Below, one piece after another: positions 4,607 to 6,424 of a stretch of 6,424 bases of DNA. Origin of the DNA: JAJTFW01 sp046049215 (lineage in GTDB: Bacteria; Bacteroidota; Bacteroidia; AKYH767-A; OLB10); contig JBJOER010000271.1 of assembly GCA_046049215.1 (NCBI GenBank), positions 1 to 6,424 of the forward strand, read 5' to 3'. Under the pieces are notes generated by a model. That model did no database searches and was not told where the DNA came from. It saw only the letters and a program-made list of their open reading frames with translations. Each line of letters begins with the position of its first letter. The first letter of the stretch is position 1. A program made the position numbers and the translations under genes.

Positions 4607-6418
4607 ATGTCATCTATCCGCAACATTGCCATCATTGCCCACGTCGACCACGGTAAAACCACCCTCGTAGACAAAATTCTGCATCAGACCCAACTTTTCC
4701 GCGACAACGAGAAAACCGGTGAACTTATCCTCGACAACAACGAGCTGGAGCGGGAACGTGGTATCACCATCATCGCCAAGAACGTATCGGTCAGCTACAA
4801 GGGAGTCAAGATCAACATCATTGACACCCCGGGCCACGCCGATTTCGGAGGTGAAGTGGAGCGCGTACTGAACATGGCCGATGGTGTTCTTTTGCTGGTG
4901 GATGCGTTTGAAGGCCCGATGCCGCAAACCCGTTTCGTATTGAGCAAAGCCCTGGAGATGGGCAAGAAGGCCATCCTGGTCATCAACAAGGTGGACAAGG
5001 AGAACTGCCGCCCCGAGGAGGTGCACGAAAAAGTGTTCGACCTGTTTTTCCACCTGGATGCAACGGAAGACCAATTGAACTTCCCCACCGTTTATGGTTC
5101 GTCCAAGCAGGGATGGATGAGTACCGATTGGAAAAACCCCACCCAGGATATCACCGCCCTGCTTGATACGGTTATCGATTACTTCCCCGCCCCGACCGTT
5201 GTGGAAGGGGATGCGCAATTGCTGATCACCTCCCTGGACTTTTCCACCTTCGTCGGCCGGATCGCCATCGGTAGGATCAGCAGGGGAACTTTGAAGGAGA
5301 ACATGCCTGTCGCCCTGATCAAAAAAGACGGGAGCATCAAGAAAATGAGGACCAAGGAGCTCTTCGTATTCGAAGGTCTCGGACGAGCCAAGGTTTCGGA
5401 GGTACATTGCGGTGACATCTGCGCGGTAACCGGTATCGAGGATTTCGACATCGGCGACACCGTTGCTGACGCGGACAATCCCGAGGCCCTGAAGCCCATC
5501 GCCGTGGATGAGCCGACGATGTGCATGTTGTTCACCATCAACAACTCCCCGTTCTTCGGAAAGGAAGGACGCTTTGTCACCTCGAGGCACCTCCGCGACC
5601 GTCTTTTCAAAGAACTGGAGAAAAACCTGGCCATGCGCGTGGTTGAAACGGATTCTCCCGATGCCTATCTGGTGTACGGAAGGGGAGTCCTTCACCTGTC
5701 CATTTTGATCGAAACCATGCGCCGCGAGGGTTACGAGTTGCAGGTGGGTCAGCCCCAGGTCATCATCAAAGAGATCGACGGCATGAAGCACGAACCCATC
5801 GAGCACCTCACCGTTGATGTACCGGAGGAAGTGGCCGGCAAGGTGATCGAACTCGTCACCCAGAAAAAAGGCGAGATGAAGATCATGGAACCCAAAGGCG
5901 ACCTGCAACATCTTGAGTTTGACATTCCCGCGCGCGGCTTGATCGGCTTGCGAAGCAATATCCTTACCGCTACCGCCGGGCGCGCCATCATGGCACACCG
6001 CTTCGCCCGTTTCGAACCATGGAAAGGGCCGATCTCCGGACGCATTTCAGGAGTACTGCTGGCCAAGGAAAACGGAACGGCCACCCCCTACTCCATCGAC
6101 CGCATGCAGGACCGTGGTTTCTTTTTCATCGATCCGGGTGAGCAAGTCTACGGAGGGCAGGTCATTGGCCAGCACATCCGCCCCGACGACCTTATCATCA
6201 ACGTTTGCGAGGCCAAGAAACTGACCAACATGCGTGCCTCCGGAAGCGATGAAAACACGAGGATAGCCCCCAAGGTGCAGTTCTCGCTTGAGGAGTCGAT
6301 GGAGTACATCGAGAAAGACGAGTACCTCGAGATCACGCCCAAATCGCTGAGGATCCGAAAGATCCATCTTGACGAAAACGAAAGGAAGCGTAACGCCAAG
6401 AAATTGGCCGAAGCCTGA
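4607..6418 (+). CDS. typA: BipA/TypA ribosome-associated translational GTPase
   Basis: This 603-residue protein is complete, at the usual family length. BipA (TypA) is an EF-G-like GTPase that binds the ribosome and helps large-subunit assembly and growth in cold and other stress. The GTPase domain shows all main motifs: P-loop AHVDHGKTT (11-19), switch I RERGITI (49-55), DTPGH (73-77), NKVD (127-130) and a GSSKQG segment (164-169) near G5. A beta-barrel domain II follows at about 200-300, then EF-G-like domains III and V at about 300-480. These contain GRGVLHLSILIETMRREG and the GLIGLRSNILTATAG region. The BipA-specific C-terminal domain ends the protein, with GSDENTRIAPKVQFSLEES as a typical late motif. 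Domain IV of EF-G is absent, as expected. ATG 4607 places the P-loop at the normal distance from the N-terminus. The gene appears to stand alone, with its own -7 box 70 nt upstream. Nothing is truncated or odd. LepA and EF-G are excluded by domain order. Confidence 0.98.
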   Translation: MSSIRNIAIIAHVDHGKTTLVDKILHQTQLFRDNEKTGELILDNNELERERGITIIAKNVSVSYKGVKINIIDTPGHADFGGEVERVLNMADGVLLLVDAFEGPMPQTRFVLSKALEMGKKAILVINKVDKENCRPEEVHEKVFDLFFHLDATEDQLNFPTVYGSSKQGWMSTDWKNPTQDITALLDTVIDYFPAPTVVEGDAQLLITSLDFSTFVGRIAIGRISRGTLKENMPVALIKKDGSIKKMRTKELFVFEGLGRAKVSEVHCGDICAVTGIEDFDIGDTVADADNPEALKPIAVDEPTMCMLFTINNSPFFGKEGRFVTSRHLRDRLFKELEKNLAMRVVETDSPDAYLVYGRGVLHLSILIETMRREGYELQVGQPQVIIKEIDGMKHEPIEHLTVDVPEEVAGKVIELVTQKKGEMKIMEPKGDLQHLEFDIPARGLIGLRSNILTATAGRAIMAHRFARFEPWKGPISGRISGVLLAKENGTATPYSIDRMQDRGFFFIDPGEQVYGGQVIGQHIRPDDLIINVCEAKKLTNMRASGSDENTRIAPKVQFSLEESMEYIEKDEYLEITPKSLRIRKIHLDENERKRNAKKLAEA

Positions 6419-6424
6419 TTCCGA

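Noticed and set aside
4610..5998. A 462-codon open frame on the minus strand opposite bipA
   Set aside because: It lies wholly antisense to a well-recognised gene. Its protein is rich in His, Gly, Val and Asp without any family pattern, as expected of a shadow frame in moderately GC-rich coding DNA.
1..6424. Possible mobile element, CRISPR array, tRNA or defence system
   Set aside because: No transposase, integrase, terminal repeats, regular spaced repeats or tRNA-like folds were seen, and the genes are ordinary chromosomal ones.

Overview
The window looks like a piece of a Bacteroidota chromosome with moderate GC content. Three things suggest this. The putative promoters carry the Bacteroidota -7 box (TAnnTTTG). 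The starts lack convincing Shine-Dalgarno sequences. The LpxD-like, BipA and Rrf2 proteins all resemble Bacteroidota versions, judged from memory of these families and not from a search. The genus cannot be determined from the sequence.

Layout. (1) Positions 1-1711, plus strand: the last 76 codons of a Wzz/GNVR-type polysaccharide chain-length or export protein, overlapped by a multi-spanning O-antigen ligase/polymerase-like (WaaL/Wzy_C) protein. This looks like the end of a surface-polysaccharide operon. (2) Positions 1685-3854, minus strand: a two-gene unit transcribed right to left, with a short LpxD-like N-acyltransferase (309 aa) first and a SpoIIE/RsbU-type PP2C phosphatase four bases after it. 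The phosphatase gene runs tail to tail into the ligase gene and overlaps its last nine codons. (3) Positions 3855-4014: a 160-bp divergent intergenic region with a good promoter for the LpxD-like gene and a possible operator. (4) Positions 4015-4476, plus strand: an Rrf2-family regulator with four cysteines suited to Fe-S binding. (5) Positions 4477-4606: an intergenic region with a -7 box and an AT-rich leader. (6) Positions 4607-6418, plus strand: a complete BipA/TypA translational GTPase.

How the genes fit together. Most of the window concerns the cell envelope: assembly or ligation of surface polysaccharide on one strand, and a lipid A acyltransferase paralogue on the other. The phosphatase is probably co-expressed with the acyltransferase, which hints at a signalling link, but no partner kinase or STAS antagonist is visible. 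The Rrf2 regulator has no obvious iron-sulfur or sulfur-assimilation target here. BipA is a ribosome-associated stress GTPase with its own promoter.

No mobile element, CRISPR array, tRNA or rRNA was seen, and I see no clearly new multi-gene system. The most interesting points are the divergence of the LpxD-like protein at two expected functional positions, its tight coupling to a SpoIIE phosphatase, and the in-register antisense gene overlap at 1685-1711.
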